Notes: generated by a model not told the origin, from the sequence alone. A stretch of 59,068 bases of DNA from Sporosarcina sp. NCCP-2222 (GCF_023168145.1 NZ_BQYK01000006.1:11447-70514); one strand, 5' to 3'; numbered from the stretch's first letter, positions 16,578 to 25,131 are shown. Translations and numbers: made by a program.

Positions 16578-17423
16578 TTATAATCTTCTTTTTACCCAGC
16601 CGAGCCCCATCGAGCCCTCCCCTAAATGGGTGCCGATGACAGGGCCGAAATGGCTGATGCTGAATTTCACGTCAGGAAGCCTGTCAGCGAGTTCATTGTG
16701 CCAAGCCTCTGCTTCTTCCTGCTGATTCGCATGGATAATGACCGCTTCAAGCGGCATCTTCGCTGCGTCTTCCGCCAGCAAGTCCGCAATTCGTTTCATC
16801 GCTTTTTTCCGCGTCCGGATCTTTTCGAATGGAACGATCACTTTATTTTCAAAATGGAGGATTGGCTTTACTTGCAATAAACCGCCAATCAACGCCTGTG
16901 CGCCGGACAACCTGCCGCCTCTCTGGAGATGGGCCAGGTCATCTACCATGAAGTACGCGCGGACAGTCTTTTTCATTTCTGCAAGCTCGTCCAGAATAGC
17001 TTTGGGACCAGCACCTTCCTTAGCCATTTCAGCTGCTCTACGTACATAGAACCCTTGCACATAACAAGAAATCTCTGAGTCAAATGCAAAAACATCAATG
17101 TCGTTCACCATTTCGCCTGCTTGGACGGCTCCCGCGTATGTACCACTGATGCCGCTCGATAGATGAAGGGAAATGACGGCGTCGTACTCTTTGCTGAGCT
17201 TTTCAAACAATTCTACAAACCGGCCGACCGGCGGCTGGGATGTTTTCGGAAGCGGACCATTCCCGCGGACTTTTTCATAGAAATCCCCGGCGGAAAGCTC
17301 GACTTCCTCGTCATACGCCTGCCCGTCAATTGTCACGGTGAGAGGGATGACATGGATATTGAATTCACTTATTTGATCATGCGGCAAATAGGCAGTACTA
17401 TCTGTCACGATGGCTGTTTTCAT
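16578..17423 (-). CDS. degV: DegV-family fatty-acid-binding protein
   Basis: 281 aa from the ATG at 17423 with CAGGAG nine bases upstream; a TTG nine bases further upstream is less likely. MKTAIVTDSTAYLPHDQ, GSGISGTY in the ligand-binding loop (HLSSGISGTYAGAVQAG), and YFMVDDLAHLQRGGRLSGAQ are characteristic. DegV/FakB proteins hold a fatty acid for phosphorylation by FakA. In B. subtilis degV lies next to degS-degU; here those genes are about 40 kb away at the right edge. Confidence 0.9.
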   Translation of the reverse strand: MKTAIVTDSTAYLPHDQISEFNIHVIPLTVTIDGQAYDEEVELSAGDFYEKVRGNGPLPKTSQPPVGRFVELFEKLSKEYDAVISLHLSSGISGTYAGAVQAGEMVNDIDVFAFDSEISCYVQGFYVRRAAEMAKEGAGPKAILDELAEMKKTVRAYFMVDDLAHLQRGGRLSGAQALIGGLLQVKPILHFENKVIVPFEKIRTRKKAMKRIADLLAEDAAKMPLEAVIIHANQQEEAEAWHNELADRLPDVKFSISHFGPVIGTHLGEGSMGLGWVKRRL

Positions 17424-17491
17424 ATTAATCAACTCCTGTCTCCCATTCTAACTAAACTGAGCGCTAATAGGGAAGCAGAAACTGATTTTAT

Positions 17492-18721
17492 TTAATCGAG
17501 CAGCTGTGCCCACAGATTTGCTTCTTGGGAAAATCCCCCTAACGTTTCGGGTGGTATGCCTAATATCTTCGCATATAGCTCTATCCGGTCCCAGTCAAAC
17601 CGTTCAACGGCAATCGCCAGTTCAAGAAACGGCGTCAAATCCGTCCATTCCCTGCGTAACGTCATCGCGGTCTTTTCTGAGAGCGGCATCAATTGGATGA
17701 TTTCATCCCAGGATTTATTCATAATGACGTCAAGTAATGAAAACATGCCGACGAGGAAACATTCGTCGGTGTTTGCCTGGCCTTTATAGCCCGCAAGCAA
17801 TTCACATAATTTTGCCCGGGTAAGAGAACATGAGATTAACGCTTTAATATGCCCACCCGACTGCTCAGCCATATCCACTAACGTAAGAATATGAAGCCAT
17901 TTCCTCGTTTCCTTTAATCCGATGAGAACGATGGCCTGTTTGATGGAAACAATGCGCATGGGAACTTCAAACGCCATTGTATTAATGAAACGCAGCAGCT
18001 TGAATGATAAGGAAATATCACGTCTGATCAGGCTGGCGATGTCATTAATATTCACATTGTCCTCATTCATTTTTTCAAGAAGCTGGACTTGCAAATCAAA
18101 ATTAAATGGAATATCGACTCCACTAATGACTTCCGGCGCCGCAAAGAAATAGCCTTGGAACAAATCGTAGCCCCTTCCGAGTGCCTCATTGTATTGTTCC
18201 ACGGTTTCAAGCTTTTCCGCGAGCTTCCAAATATGCGGGTATCGTTTTAGGAACGTTTCGATTCGATTCCGTTCAGCTGCATCTGCTTTCATGAAATCGA
18301 CCTTAACGAAATCAATCATTTCAAAGAGAGATTCATGGACGAGGTATTGCTCTTGGAGGACGAAATCATCGAGTGCGAAGATGAATCCTTTTAATTTCAA
18401 TTCACGGATTCTTGTCAATAAAGCTGGGGTAATCTCTACATCTTCCAAAATTTCAACGACAATCCGATCGGGACGCAAGCTGGTGAAAATGTCTTTCGTC
18501 AGCAGTTCCCCGGTGAAGTTGATGAAGGACAGCGCATTGCCGGCGATTTTATCGACGCCGATTGTCAAGAACGTGTTTACAAGCAGCTGGACTGTAGCCT
18601 TCTCGGGGTCTACTTGAGGGAACCGGTTCTTTTCACTATTACGATATAACAGTTCATATCCATAGATTCGTCCATGACGATCGAGAATCGGCTGTCTGCC
18701 AACAAAGATATTTTGGCTCAA
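17492..18721 (-). CDS. EAL-HDOD signalling protein (YuxH-like)
   Basis: 409 aa. The N-terminal half is an EAL fold (FVGRQPILDRHGRIYGYELL), but the signature is EIL (VVEILEDVEI) and other metal ligands are not intact (FALDDFVLQEQYLVHES; VKVDFMK), so c-di-GMP hydrolysis is doubtful. The C-terminal half is an HDOD domain (INDIASLIRRDISLSFKLLR). This EAL-HDOD layout is shared by YuxH and CdgJ-type proteins linked to motility control. It is a single minus-strand gene upstream of degV, near flagellar genes, which fits a motility role; the link is inference. Confidence 0.85.
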   Translation of the reverse strand: MSQNIFVGRQPILDRHGRIYGYELLYRNSEKNRFPQVDPEKATVQLLVNTFLTIGVDKIAGNALSFINFTGELLTKDIFTSLRPDRIVVEILEDVEITPALLTRIRELKLKGFIFALDDFVLQEQYLVHESLFEMIDFVKVDFMKADAAERNRIETFLKRYPHIWKLAEKLETVEQYNEALGRGYDLFQGYFFAAPEVISGVDIPFNFDLQVQLLEKMNEDNVNINDIASLIRRDISLSFKLLRFINTMAFEVPMRIVSIKQAIVLIGLKETRKWLHILTLVDMAEQSGGHIKALISCSLTRAKLCELLAGYKGQANTDECFLVGMFSLLDVIMNKSWDEIIQLMPLSEKTAMTLRREWTDLTPFLELAIAVERFDWDRIELYAKILGIPPETLGGFSQEANLWAQLLD

Positions 18722-18867
18722 TTCCCTTCACCTCCCATTTTTAGTAGTATACCAAAATACGACTTTTTTCACCATATCTTTTCTATGAATCTCCTTTTCA
18801 AATATTAGAAACGATCTGACTAAAGTGGTATGTTTATGAGTAAACCAAACGAAAGGGGAATGGTTGG

Positions 18868-19644
18868 ATGAAAACTATTTTATACGTACAAGAGGGGCAT
18901 CTCGCCTTCGTGGCGCTGAATCGCCCGGATGCGATGAACGCATTTAATTATGACATGCTCTCGGAACTTGGGGAGACAGTTGAAATGATTCGGGTAAATC
19001 CTGAAATTCGAGTGGTTGTGTTCTCAGGGACAGGCGATCGTGCTTTCAGTGTAGGCGCGGATCTGAAAGAACGGAAAACATTGTCGGACGAGCAGGTAAA
19101 ACGGAATTTATTCAAAATCGGTGAGGTGTTCACCGCCATCGAAAACTTACCGCAGCCGACAATTGCCAAGATGAAAGGCTATGCATTTGGAGGAGGCATG
19201 GAACTCGCACTCGCATGCGACTTCCGGATTGCCGCTGATAACTCCGTCATGGGGCTGACGGAAACAGGACTAGCCATCATTCCAGGAGCCGGCGGAACGC
19301 AGCGGCTACCGCGATTGATAGGCGAAGCAAAAGCGATGGAGCTAATTTTGACAGCCAAAAGAATGAAAGCGGACGAAGCATATGAGTATGGTGTCCTCAC
19401 AAAAGTCGTACCGGCAGAACGGTTGAATGAAGAAACCAGGGCATTCGCCAATTCCATGCTGGCAAACGGACCAATTGCCTTGCAGCAGGCGAAGTTCGCA
19501 ATTAAGCATGGAATGAATGTCGATTTGCAGACAGGACTTGCGATTGAACGGAAGGCTTATGAAATAACAATACCGACTGAGGATCGCATCGAGGCGTTGA
19601 ATGCTTTTGCGGCGAAACGGAAGCCGGAGTTTAAGGGGCGGTAG
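18868..19644 (+). CDS. Enoyl-CoA hydratase/isomerase family protein
   Basis: 258 aa, a crotonase fold: FVALNRPDAMNAFNYDMLSE, the oxyanion segment FSVGADLKER, then GYAFGGGMELALACDFRIAA and IPGAGGTQRLPRLIGEAKAM. Both catalytic Glu of hydratases are present (the Glu of GGGMELA and that of LTETGLAIIPGAGG), so hydratase activity in fatty acid or branched-chain degradation is likely. Single gene, ATG behind AAAGGGGAATGG; no acyl-CoA dehydrogenase neighbour. The closest named relative I can suggest is YhaR/FadB-type, without certainty. Confidence 0.88.
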   Translation: MKTILYVQEGHLAFVALNRPDAMNAFNYDMLSELGETVEMIRVNPEIRVVVFSGTGDRAFSVGADLKERKTLSDEQVKRNLFKIGEVFTAIENLPQPTIAKMKGYAFGGGMELALACDFRIAADNSVMGLTETGLAIIPGAGGTQRLPRLIGEAKAMELILTAKRMKADEAYEYGVLTKVVPAERLNEETRAFANSMLANGPIALQQAKFAIKHGMNVDLQTGLAIERKAYEITIPTEDRIEALNAFAAKRKPEFKGR

Positions 19645-19773
19645 TTGTTTTTGGGGAGTGGTTTGCTTGATGGTAGTGGAGCTGGTTTGACTTTATCAAT
19701 TGGTTGGCAGGATGGTAGCCGATTGGGTCAGACTTATACGGAGGTTGGCTAGATGGAAATAGGACAGGCCCGA

Positions 19774-19940
19774 CTTATATGAGCGGTTAACTGGATATAC
19801 GTGTGGTTCGAGCGGCTAATCGAGTGGTTGGCCGTGATATACGAGCAGTCAGCAAAATAATCGAGGGGTGAGCTGGATATACGAGTGGTTAGGGCAAATA
19901 ATCGAGCGGTTGACTTTGATATACGAGCGGTCAGTAAATT
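19774..19940 (-). repeat. Degenerate tandem repeat, family A, locus 2 (about 8 half-units)
   Basis: On the plus strand half-units alternate between GATATACGAGYGG and ATAATCGAGYGG, with 40-42 bp between like units. Read on the minus strand these are CCRCTCGTATATC and CCRCTCGATTAT, the same alternating pair found at 1765-1867. The tract lies between convergent genes. The flanks (19645-19773 and 19941-20225) contain no convincing gene. Confidence 0.75.
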
Positions 19941-20225
19941 AATTAGTGATCCAAGGAATTGGACAGTTCACAAGTTATGTAGCAGTCAGCCTATTGTTAC
20001 GAGCGTTTGACAACAGCATTCATGTTCGAAAACAATATTATAAAATTAATAGAGTCACTCTCCATTCCCCCAAATGTTTATCGCCGTGGAAAACATTTAT
20101 GAAAGGGATGGAAGTGGCTTTTCTTATTTTCAAAATTAATTAGACTTAGTCACTCAAGCGTGCTGTTCGCGGTCAGCTGATTTACGCAATTGCTTACACA
20201 ATCTAAAGCACTCCTCCTCTGCGAC

Positions 20226-20615
20226 TCAAACCATATCAGAAGTAAAATTTCTCTTTCTTGTTCTCTGTTGGGCTTCTTCCCACGCTTCGACGAGTTGCTC
20301 TGCAAACACTTCCACTATTGTCAGCCTCTCGGTTGATTTTTGAATTTGGACATCAACTAGTAATTGATTCAAATAAACATAGAACGTGAAAAGCCGCTCC
20401 CCTTCCTCGGTGTTCCGATCGGCGGATGCCATCAATTCAAAGAGAAGGTCCTGCGTATTGGAAAGGGTCGCCTGGATTTCCTCCCATTCGTTTGACTGCT
20501 GGCAAAACCGGATGTTTTTAATCGTTCCCTTTAATAATAAAAGAATGTATTCCATCGTCGGAATGGTGGAGGCGTGCGTCTCCCTATAGATTTTCATGGC
20601 GCGATTGAGGTTCAC
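20226..20615 (-). CDS. FliS-like flagellin export chaperone, divergent from third flagellin
   Basis: 129 aa from the GTG at 20615, which has GGAGGG six bases upstream; the longer frame from 20666 would swallow its own promoter -10. Predicted to be four helices with FliS-type landmarks: MKIYRETHASTIPTMEYILL aligns with the FliS N-terminal cap and first helix, and LFTFYVYLNQLLVDVQIQKS with ERLTIVEVFAEQLVEAWEEA matches the FliS helices that wrap the flagellin C-terminus. Similarity is to family pattern, not close identity, so it is a diverged paralogue. It is divergently transcribed from the short flagellin at 20731, suggesting a dedicated chaperone-substrate pair. Confidence 0.72.
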   Translation of the reverse strand: MNLNRAMKIYRETHASTIPTMEYILLLLKGTIKNIRFCQQSNEWEEIQATLSNTQDLLFELMASADRNTEEGERLFTFYVYLNQLLVDVQIQKSTERLTIVEVFAEQLVEAWEEAQQRTRKRNFTSDMV

Positions 20616-20644
20616 TTGTATCCCTCCAAATCCCTTTTTCTTTT

Positions 20645-20688
20645 CTATCGGCCAAAATAGATTCATTTCAAAGAAAAGTTGCCGATAT
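20645..20688. promoter_or_regulatory. Divergent sigma-D-type -10 elements
   Basis: GCCGATAT at 20681-20688 (plus strand, toward the flagellin) is a perfect sigma-D -10; GCCGATAG at 20645-20652 (minus strand, toward the FliS-like gene) has one mismatch. No good TAAA -35 is seen for either (minus strand has GAAA 13 bp upstream). The arrangement would co-express both genes with the late flagellar regulon. Confidence 0.6.
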
Positions 20689-20730
20689 AAAAATGGAAAT
20701 GTTTATTATACTGGTGATTGAGGTGAAGAA

Positions 20731-21543
20731 ATGCGGATACATAGCCAAGAACAGATCGCCTTTTCGATGAACCGGGCGCAGCGCAATACGACGCAAATCG
20801 AAAAAAGTTTGCTGAAACTAGGTTCCGGTTTAAAGATTGCAAAAGGAAGCGACAATGCTTCCGGGCTGTCGATTTCCGAAACGATGCGAGCTCAAATCCG
20901 GGGAATTTCACGGGCGCAGGCTAATATGCAAGACGGGTTGTCCGTGTTAGAGGCTTCCAACGAAGGGCTGAACAATGTCAATGGTTTGCTGCAGCGCGCA
21001 CGGGAATTGGCGGTTCAGAGTGCGAACGGCACATTAACTGATTCTGATCGGAAAGCTGGACAGCAGGAATTGGACCAGTTGCTCGGTGCAATCAATGATA
21101 CGGCGACGAAGCTGGAGTTCAATACGAAGAAAATTTTAGGCGAGACCACACAGTTAAACTTACACGTTGGCGCAAATCCTGGCCAGAATATGAAGATCGA
21201 CTTGGTGGATGTCAGTACAACGGCTCTTGGTATCAAGGATGCATCCATTTTAACGCAGTCTGACTCCGCTGAATTGATTACTACAATTGATGGCGCAATC
21301 AAAACGATTTCTGGTCATTTGACAAAAGTCGGTTCCCAAATGGAAGCGGTCGAACACCATCTGAAAAATGCGCTCGTCTTTGAAAACAATATGACGAAAT
21401 CACTTTCGCTGCTAGAAGATACAGACATGGCAAAAGAAATGATGAATTTCATCAACTTGGACATCCGTCAGAAGGGTGACCACCTGCTCGTTAATTCAGT
21501 GAATCAAAATGTGCAAAATGTGTTGAATTTATTAACAAAGTGA
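20731..21543 (+). CDS. Short flagellin paralogue (D0/D1 only)
   Basis: 270 aa, with flagellin N-terminus (SLLKLGSGLKIAKGSDNASG, QANMQDGLSVLEASNEGLNN) and C-terminus (LLEDTDMAKEMMNFINLDIR ... NVQNVLNLLTK), and only about 40 residues between the two D1 halves, so there is no surface domain. It deviates from Hag at many canonical positions (MRIHSQEQIAFSMNRAQRNT in place of INHNIAALNT), so it is not a recent copy. Start ATG behind GAGGTG; terminator directly after. It probably forms minor subunits or a distinct filament section; could also act as a regulator. Unlinked to the hag operon by about 11 kb. Confidence 0.9.
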   Translation: MRIHSQEQIAFSMNRAQRNTTQIEKSLLKLGSGLKIAKGSDNASGLSISETMRAQIRGISRAQANMQDGLSVLEASNEGLNNVNGLLQRARELAVQSANGTLTDSDRKAGQQELDQLLGAINDTATKLEFNTKKILGETTQLNLHVGANPGQNMKIDLVDVSTTALGIKDASILTQSDSAELITTIDGAIKTISGHLTKVGSQMEAVEHHLKNALVFENNMTKSLSLLEDTDMAKEMMNFINLDIRQKGDHLLVNSVNQNVQNVLNLLTK

Positions 21544-21575
21544 GGACACCTGGCGTTATGCGGTGTTCTTTTTTT
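21543..21575 (+). terminator. Terminator of the short flagellin gene
   Basis: Hairpin GGACACC/GGTGTTC followed by seven T right after the stop codon. Confidence 0.8.
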
Positions 21576-21660
21576 GTGGGGAGATTTATTGTGAGATGAA
21601 AGGAGCATAACATTGGCGCGAGAAACGCTAGACAACTGGAATGAATTCCACAAAACCTGT

Positions 21661-22079
21661 ACGAACGCCAGAATATCAAAACGAACGCCAGAATACCGAA
21701 ACGAACCACAGAATACCAACAGGAATGCCAGAATACTAAAACGAACGCCAGAATACTAAAACGAACGCCAGAATACTAAAACGACGCAAGAATACCAACA
21801 CGAACGCCAGAATATCAAAACGAACGCTAGAATACTAAAACGAACGCCAGAATAACAAAACGAACGCCAGAATAACAAAACGAACGCCAGAATAACAAAA
21901 CGAACGCCAGAATACTAAAACGAACGCCAGAATACCAACACGAACGCCAGAATAACAAAACGAACGCCAGAATACTAAAACGAACGCCAGAATACTAAAA
22001 CGAACGCCAGAATACTAAAACGAACGCCAGAATACCAACACGAACGCCAGAATACTAAAACGAACGCCAGAATACCAAA
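21661..22079. repeat. Tandem repeat, family C: 21 units of 20 bp
   Basis: Twenty-one units in strict 20-bp register (one unit is 19 bp). Commonest unit ACGAACGCCAGAATACTAAA; positions 15-19 vary among ACTAA, AACAA, ACCAA and ATCAA while ACGAACGCCAGAAT is nearly invariant. Units at the left edge (3, 4, 7) are the most decayed. It lies between the convergent short flagellin and comFB genes, with no ribosome sites or useful open frame. Too short and without spacers, so not CRISPR. Immediately left (21600-21660) may be further decayed units. Confidence 0.95.
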
Positions 22080-22187
22080 TTGAATGTTAATATTCACAAC
22101 AGTACTCAGAATAACTAAGTACTCCCCTATCTCCGCAAACTGGAGACTGTAGCACAAATGCGCTTGGCAACATCTCCCCAAAACAAA

Positions 22188-22213
22188 AAAACACCTCAAC
22201 CTCAAGGTGTTTC
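22188..22213 (-). terminator. Terminator of comFB
   Basis: Minus-strand hairpin AAACACCTTGAGGTTGAGGTGTTTTTTT overlapping the comFB stop; eight-bp stem and T run. Confidence 0.75.
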
Positions 22214-22501
22214 TTCGTTGTTTGCTGCCATGTTCTCGCAGCGCGGCGAGCTGGAGACTTTGCGGGCGGCTCGGGCAACGATGGACAATATGTTAGTGGC
22301 ACCTTGCCGGTCCGCTTCGTGAGCCGCGCGTATATAGGGACTATGCTTTTCATTTGCAATGTAGTGGGGTGGCAGTTCATTTAGGGCGATGGCCATGATG
22401 TCATTTAAGCATCGCTCACAATCACATGTTAGATGAAGGTCCCGTTTGTTTTTACTTAGTACATCACGGACGACATCTTCCATGACATTGTAGATACCCA
22501 T
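22202..22501 (-). CDS. comFB: ComFB-like protein, detached from comFA-comFC
   Basis: 99 aa starting MGIYNVMEDVVRDVLSKNKR with GGAGGG six bases upstream. The pattern NVMEDVV, then CDCERCLNDIMAIALNELPP and HYI, with a C-x-C-x2-C zinc site, matches the ComFB family. ComFB-fold proteins have been described as c-di-GMP receptors in other bacteria; whether this one binds it is unknown. In B. subtilis the gene is inside the comF operon; here it is a single gene 7 kb away, behind the 20-bp repeat array. Confidence 0.85.
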   Translation of the reverse strand: MGIYNVMEDVVRDVLSKNKRDLHLTCDCERCLNDIMAIALNELPPHYIANEKHSPYIRAAHEADRQGATNILSIVARAARKVSSSPRCENMAANNEETP

Positions 22502-22576
22502 TATATTCCCTCCAAGACTACTTTGTTGCTTTCAAGTATATCATTTCCTTGGCAGATAATGGAGTGCTTTTTCTTG

Positions 22577-23221
22577 TTATACAGGTGCCAGCCCTTTCGC
22601 AAGGAATGCAATCATTTCATCGATCTCTTTTTCGTCATCCCATCCTTCTGGAGTGAGAACATATTTGGTGCCGAAATAACCGATGATCACCGAACTAACG
22701 TAACGGAGTACCATGGCCGGCGGGATATCGGCGATCTGCCCTTTTGCCTGGTAAAACTGAACGGTCTCCAAAAAACGCTGATACACCTTTTGGCCGACGT
22801 GCTTAATAAACTCGTCGCGCAGTTCAGGGTGGAAAGGAATTTCTTGTATAACCACTTTGATAACCTGTAAGTTATTCTCCAAGAATTCTTGCCGGTTTTT
22901 GATCATAGCGCGGACGAAATCCTCGAACCGTTCGTATTTTTGATCCAGCACTTTGTTAATATCCTTCAAAATAAAGGGAGAAATCATTTTCAACATCATT
23001 GGCGATACAATGGATAATAACAAGTCTTTTTTAGTTTTATAGTGCCGGAAGATGGTTCCTTCTGCGACGCCCGCTCTTTTGGCGATTTCACTTGTCGATG
23101 TGGCGGCAAAGCCTTTTTGCGCAAACATTTCCGTCGCCGCCGCCAAAATGTTCCGCTGTTTCTCCGTCAAGTCCCCTTCGCTTTGCAATAATTCTTCCAT
23201 TCGCTTATCAAGCTTTTCCAT
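22577..23221 (-). CDS. TetR-family repressor of the adjacent ABC exporter
   Basis: 214 aa. HTH at about 20-65 ([40 protein letters not shown]), then a variable ligand domain. It is the last gene of a three-gene operon (ATPase, permease, regulator), nine bp after the permease, and two palindromic operators flank the operon promoter. So it is an autoregulatory repressor of the exporter. The inducing ligand cannot be read from sequence. Confidence 0.9.
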   Translation of the reverse strand: MEKLDKRMEELLQSEGDLTEKQRNILAAATEMFAQKGFAATSTSEIAKRAGVAEGTIFRHYKTKKDLLLSIVSPMMLKMISPFILKDINKVLDQKYERFEDFVRAMIKNRQEFLENNLQVIKVVIQEIPFHPELRDEFIKHVGQKVYQRFLETVQFYQAKGQIADIPPAMVLRYVSSVIIGYFGTKYVLTPEGWDDEKEIDEMIAFLAKGLAPV

Positions 23222-23230
23222 AGTACCTCC

Positions 23231-24256
23231 TTACATCGTACGAAACTTCCGCAATACCAAGATATTCATCATCATGAAGAACAGAGTGAACCCCAGCAAC
23301 ACGAGAAGATTTATATAAATTTCGGTAAATCCATATCCTCTCACCATTATATCGCGTAATGCGTCTGCTGCGTAATAAAGAGGTGTGACGTAACTGATCC
23401 AACTTAGCCATTCCGCAATCGTATCCAAGTTGAACAGCCCTGAAAAGAAGATTTGTGGTACAACAATGATTGGTATGAATTGCATCATTTGCAGTTCGTT
23501 ATGTGCAAATGTTGATAATAAAATTCCTAGCGACAATGCAGTAAAAGCGAGAAGAAGAATAACGAGCAGCACATGGAAAAACGCTCCTTCCATCACCATG
23601 CCAAGCACGTAAACCGCATAGGAAGCAATTATAGTCGATTGAATCATGGTGAATATCCCAAAACCGATCACGTATCCCACGACGATCTCCCATTTCCGCA
23701 ATGGCGTTGCCAGCAGTCTTTCTAATGTTCCCGTCGTCCTCTCGCGCAAGAATGATACACCTGCGATAAGAAACACGAAAAAGAAGACAAAGAATCCTAA
23801 CAGCACCGGGCCGAAGTAATCGAACTGTCCCATGTCATCCGATCCAAACATTGTATCAACCTTAAGCTGGGGAGCATTCTCCGGCTGACGTGGTTGGAAA
23901 GCTTCTTGCACCCATTCCATTGTTGCCCCCGTAACGGTAGGGTCACTTCCCTCCAGAATCAATTCGGGCTGACCGCCAACGAACTTGATGTATGCATCCA
24001 GTTCTTTTTCAGCTATTTTTGCTTCAGCGTCCCCTTCCTCCTCGAATAACGAGAGAGTAGCTTTCCTGTCATCCAATTGTTCAACGAAAGATTCTGGCGC
24101 ATCCACCAATCCAATTCTTGGAACATAATCTTCGCCATTGAAAACGAAATATAACATAGTCAATACAAGGATGGGGGCAAATATGAGCAAGCCAATTGTC
24201 CTTTTATCCCGTATCAATTGTTTTAAAATACGTTTCACCATTGCCGTTACTCTCAT
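23231..24256 (-). CDS. ABC-2 type exporter, permease
   Basis: 341 aa. One membrane segment near residue 20, a large extracellular domain to about 160, then five segments (FFVFFFVFLIAGVSFLRERT marks the start of the ABC2 membrane domain). LRERTTGTLERLLATPLRKW is the conserved ABC-2 coupling region. Start overlaps the ATPase stop by four bases. Likely exports drugs, lipids or small toxins; the substrate is unknown. Confidence 0.9.
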   Translation of the reverse strand: MRVTAMVKRILKQLIRDKRTIGLLIFAPILVLTMLYFVFNGEDYVPRIGLVDAPESFVEQLDDRKATLSLFEEEGDAEAKIAEKELDAYIKFVGGQPELILEGSDPTVTGATMEWVQEAFQPRQPENAPQLKVDTMFGSDDMGQFDYFGPVLLGFFVFFFVFLIAGVSFLRERTTGTLERLLATPLRKWEIVVGYVIGFGIFTMIQSTIIASYAVYVLGMVMEGAFFHVLLVILLLAFTALSLGILLSTFAHNELQMMQFIPIIVVPQIFFSGLFNLDTIAEWLSWISYVTPLYYAADALRDIMVRGYGFTEIYINLLVLLGFTLFFMMMNILVLRKFRTM

Positions 24257-24984
24257 GACTGCTCACCTCCGAAATATAAAAAGGCCTCTTCAATTGTCTT
24301 GGTCCCTGTTTGCCTTTTCAGTTCACCTGGCGTCCCGACGGCAATCAGCTTTCCATTACGGAGGAGCCCGAGCCGATCACATTTATCCGCCTCATCCATG
24401 ACATGTGTTGTGACTATCAGCGTTTTACCTCGCTCTTTTAATGACTGAAAGGCTCTCCAAATGTTTTTTCGGAGCAGGGGATCAATGCCGACAGTCGGTT
24501 CATCAAGGATGAGCAGTTCTGGTTCATGCAGCAACGCAATTGCTAAGGAAAGCCGTCTTTTCATCCCACCCGAATAATTGGATACTACTTTCGACAGATG
24601 ATTGGATAGCTGGACAATTTCAGCTACTTCTTCAATGCGCTCTACTTGTTTCCTCCCTTTTAATCCATACAGCTCAGAGAAAAAACGCAAGTTCTCCTTT
24701 GCAGATAACTCCGTATAGAGTGCATCCGATTGTGCCATGTAGCCAATACGCTGGACGAGATTTAAATTCGGCATTTTTTGTCCAAATAAATAGTTGGCCC
24801 CCTCTGTTGGTGTATCAAGCCCTGCCAATTCTTTCACCAATGTTGTTTTTCCAGCACCAGAAGGGCCTAGCAAACCGAAAATTTCCCCTTCCAAAATATC
24901 CAAATGGATGTCCTGCAATACAGAGTGAATTCCATAGGACTTTGACACATTTTGAACCGAAACACATATGTTCACCTTTTTCAT
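24253..24984 (-). CDS. ABC exporter, ATPase subunit
   Basis: 243 aa from the ATG at 24984 (GAGGTG six bases upstream). Walker A GPSGAGKTTL, signature NYSGGMKRRLSLA, Walker B LLILDEPTVGIDP, and the switch His in TTHVMDEADKCDRLG. First gene of the TetR-controlled exporter operon. Domain length and motifs are normal for an ABC-2 ATPase (drug-resistance group). Confidence 0.93.
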   Translation of the reverse strand: MKKVNICVSVQNVSKSYGIHSVLQDIHLDILEGEIFGLLGPSGAGKTTLVKELAGLDTPTEGANYLFGQKMPNLNLVQRIGYMAQSDALYTELSAKENLRFFSELYGLKGRKQVERIEEVAEIVQLSNHLSKVVSNYSGGMKRRLSLAIALLHEPELLILDEPTVGIDPLLRKNIWRAFQSLKERGKTLIVTTHVMDEADKCDRLGLLRNGKLIAVGTPGELKRQTGTKTIEEAFLYFGGEQS

Positions 24985-25000
24985 TTCTAGCACCTCTTTA

Positions 25001-25068
25001 TTAGTGAGTGATTACTCACTATAATATATTAATCGGCATCCAATGTAAAGTGAGTAATCACTCACTAA
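25001..25068 (-). promoter_or_regulatory. Exporter promoter flanked by two TetR-type operators
   Basis: Two copies of one palindrome, TTAGTGAGTGATTACTCACT at 25001-25020 and its reverse complement at 25049-25068. Between them on the minus strand is TTTACA (25044-25049), 17 bp, TATTAT (25021-25026). One operator overlaps the -35, the other covers the transcription start, which is a standard layout for repression and DNA bridging by TetR dimers. Confidence 0.85.
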
Positions 25069-25083
25069 TTTTATTTAATCGAA

Positions 25084-25124
25084 TAAAAAGAACCATCCAG
25101 CCGTAAATACGGTCTGAATGGTCC
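25084..25124 (-). terminator. Terminator after the SF0329-type gene
   Basis: Minus-strand hairpin (GACCATTCAGACCGTA with TACGGCTGGATGGTTC) followed by five T. Confidence 0.8.
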
Positions 25125-25131
25125 CCTGTTT

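Noticed and set aside
17492..18721. Active c-di-GMP phosphodiesterase
   Set aside because: The signature is EIL rather than EAL and other metal ligands are not intact, so catalysis was not claimed.
19946..20143. 65-codon plus-strand frame beside repeat locus A2
   Set aside because: Starts at GTG without a ribosome site, low-quality composition and no family resemblance.
20616..20666. 17-codon extension of the FliS-like gene
   Set aside because: Contains the sigma-D-type -10 element; GTG at 20615 has a proper GGAGGG site.
21661..22079. CRISPR array
   Set aside because: Units are directly adjacent with no unique spacers, and no cas genes are nearby.
21975..22205. Frame translating as repeated AFVLVFWRS
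   Set aside because: Translation of the 20-bp repeat array; 20 is not a multiple of three, so the apparent protein repeat is an artefact cycling through frames.
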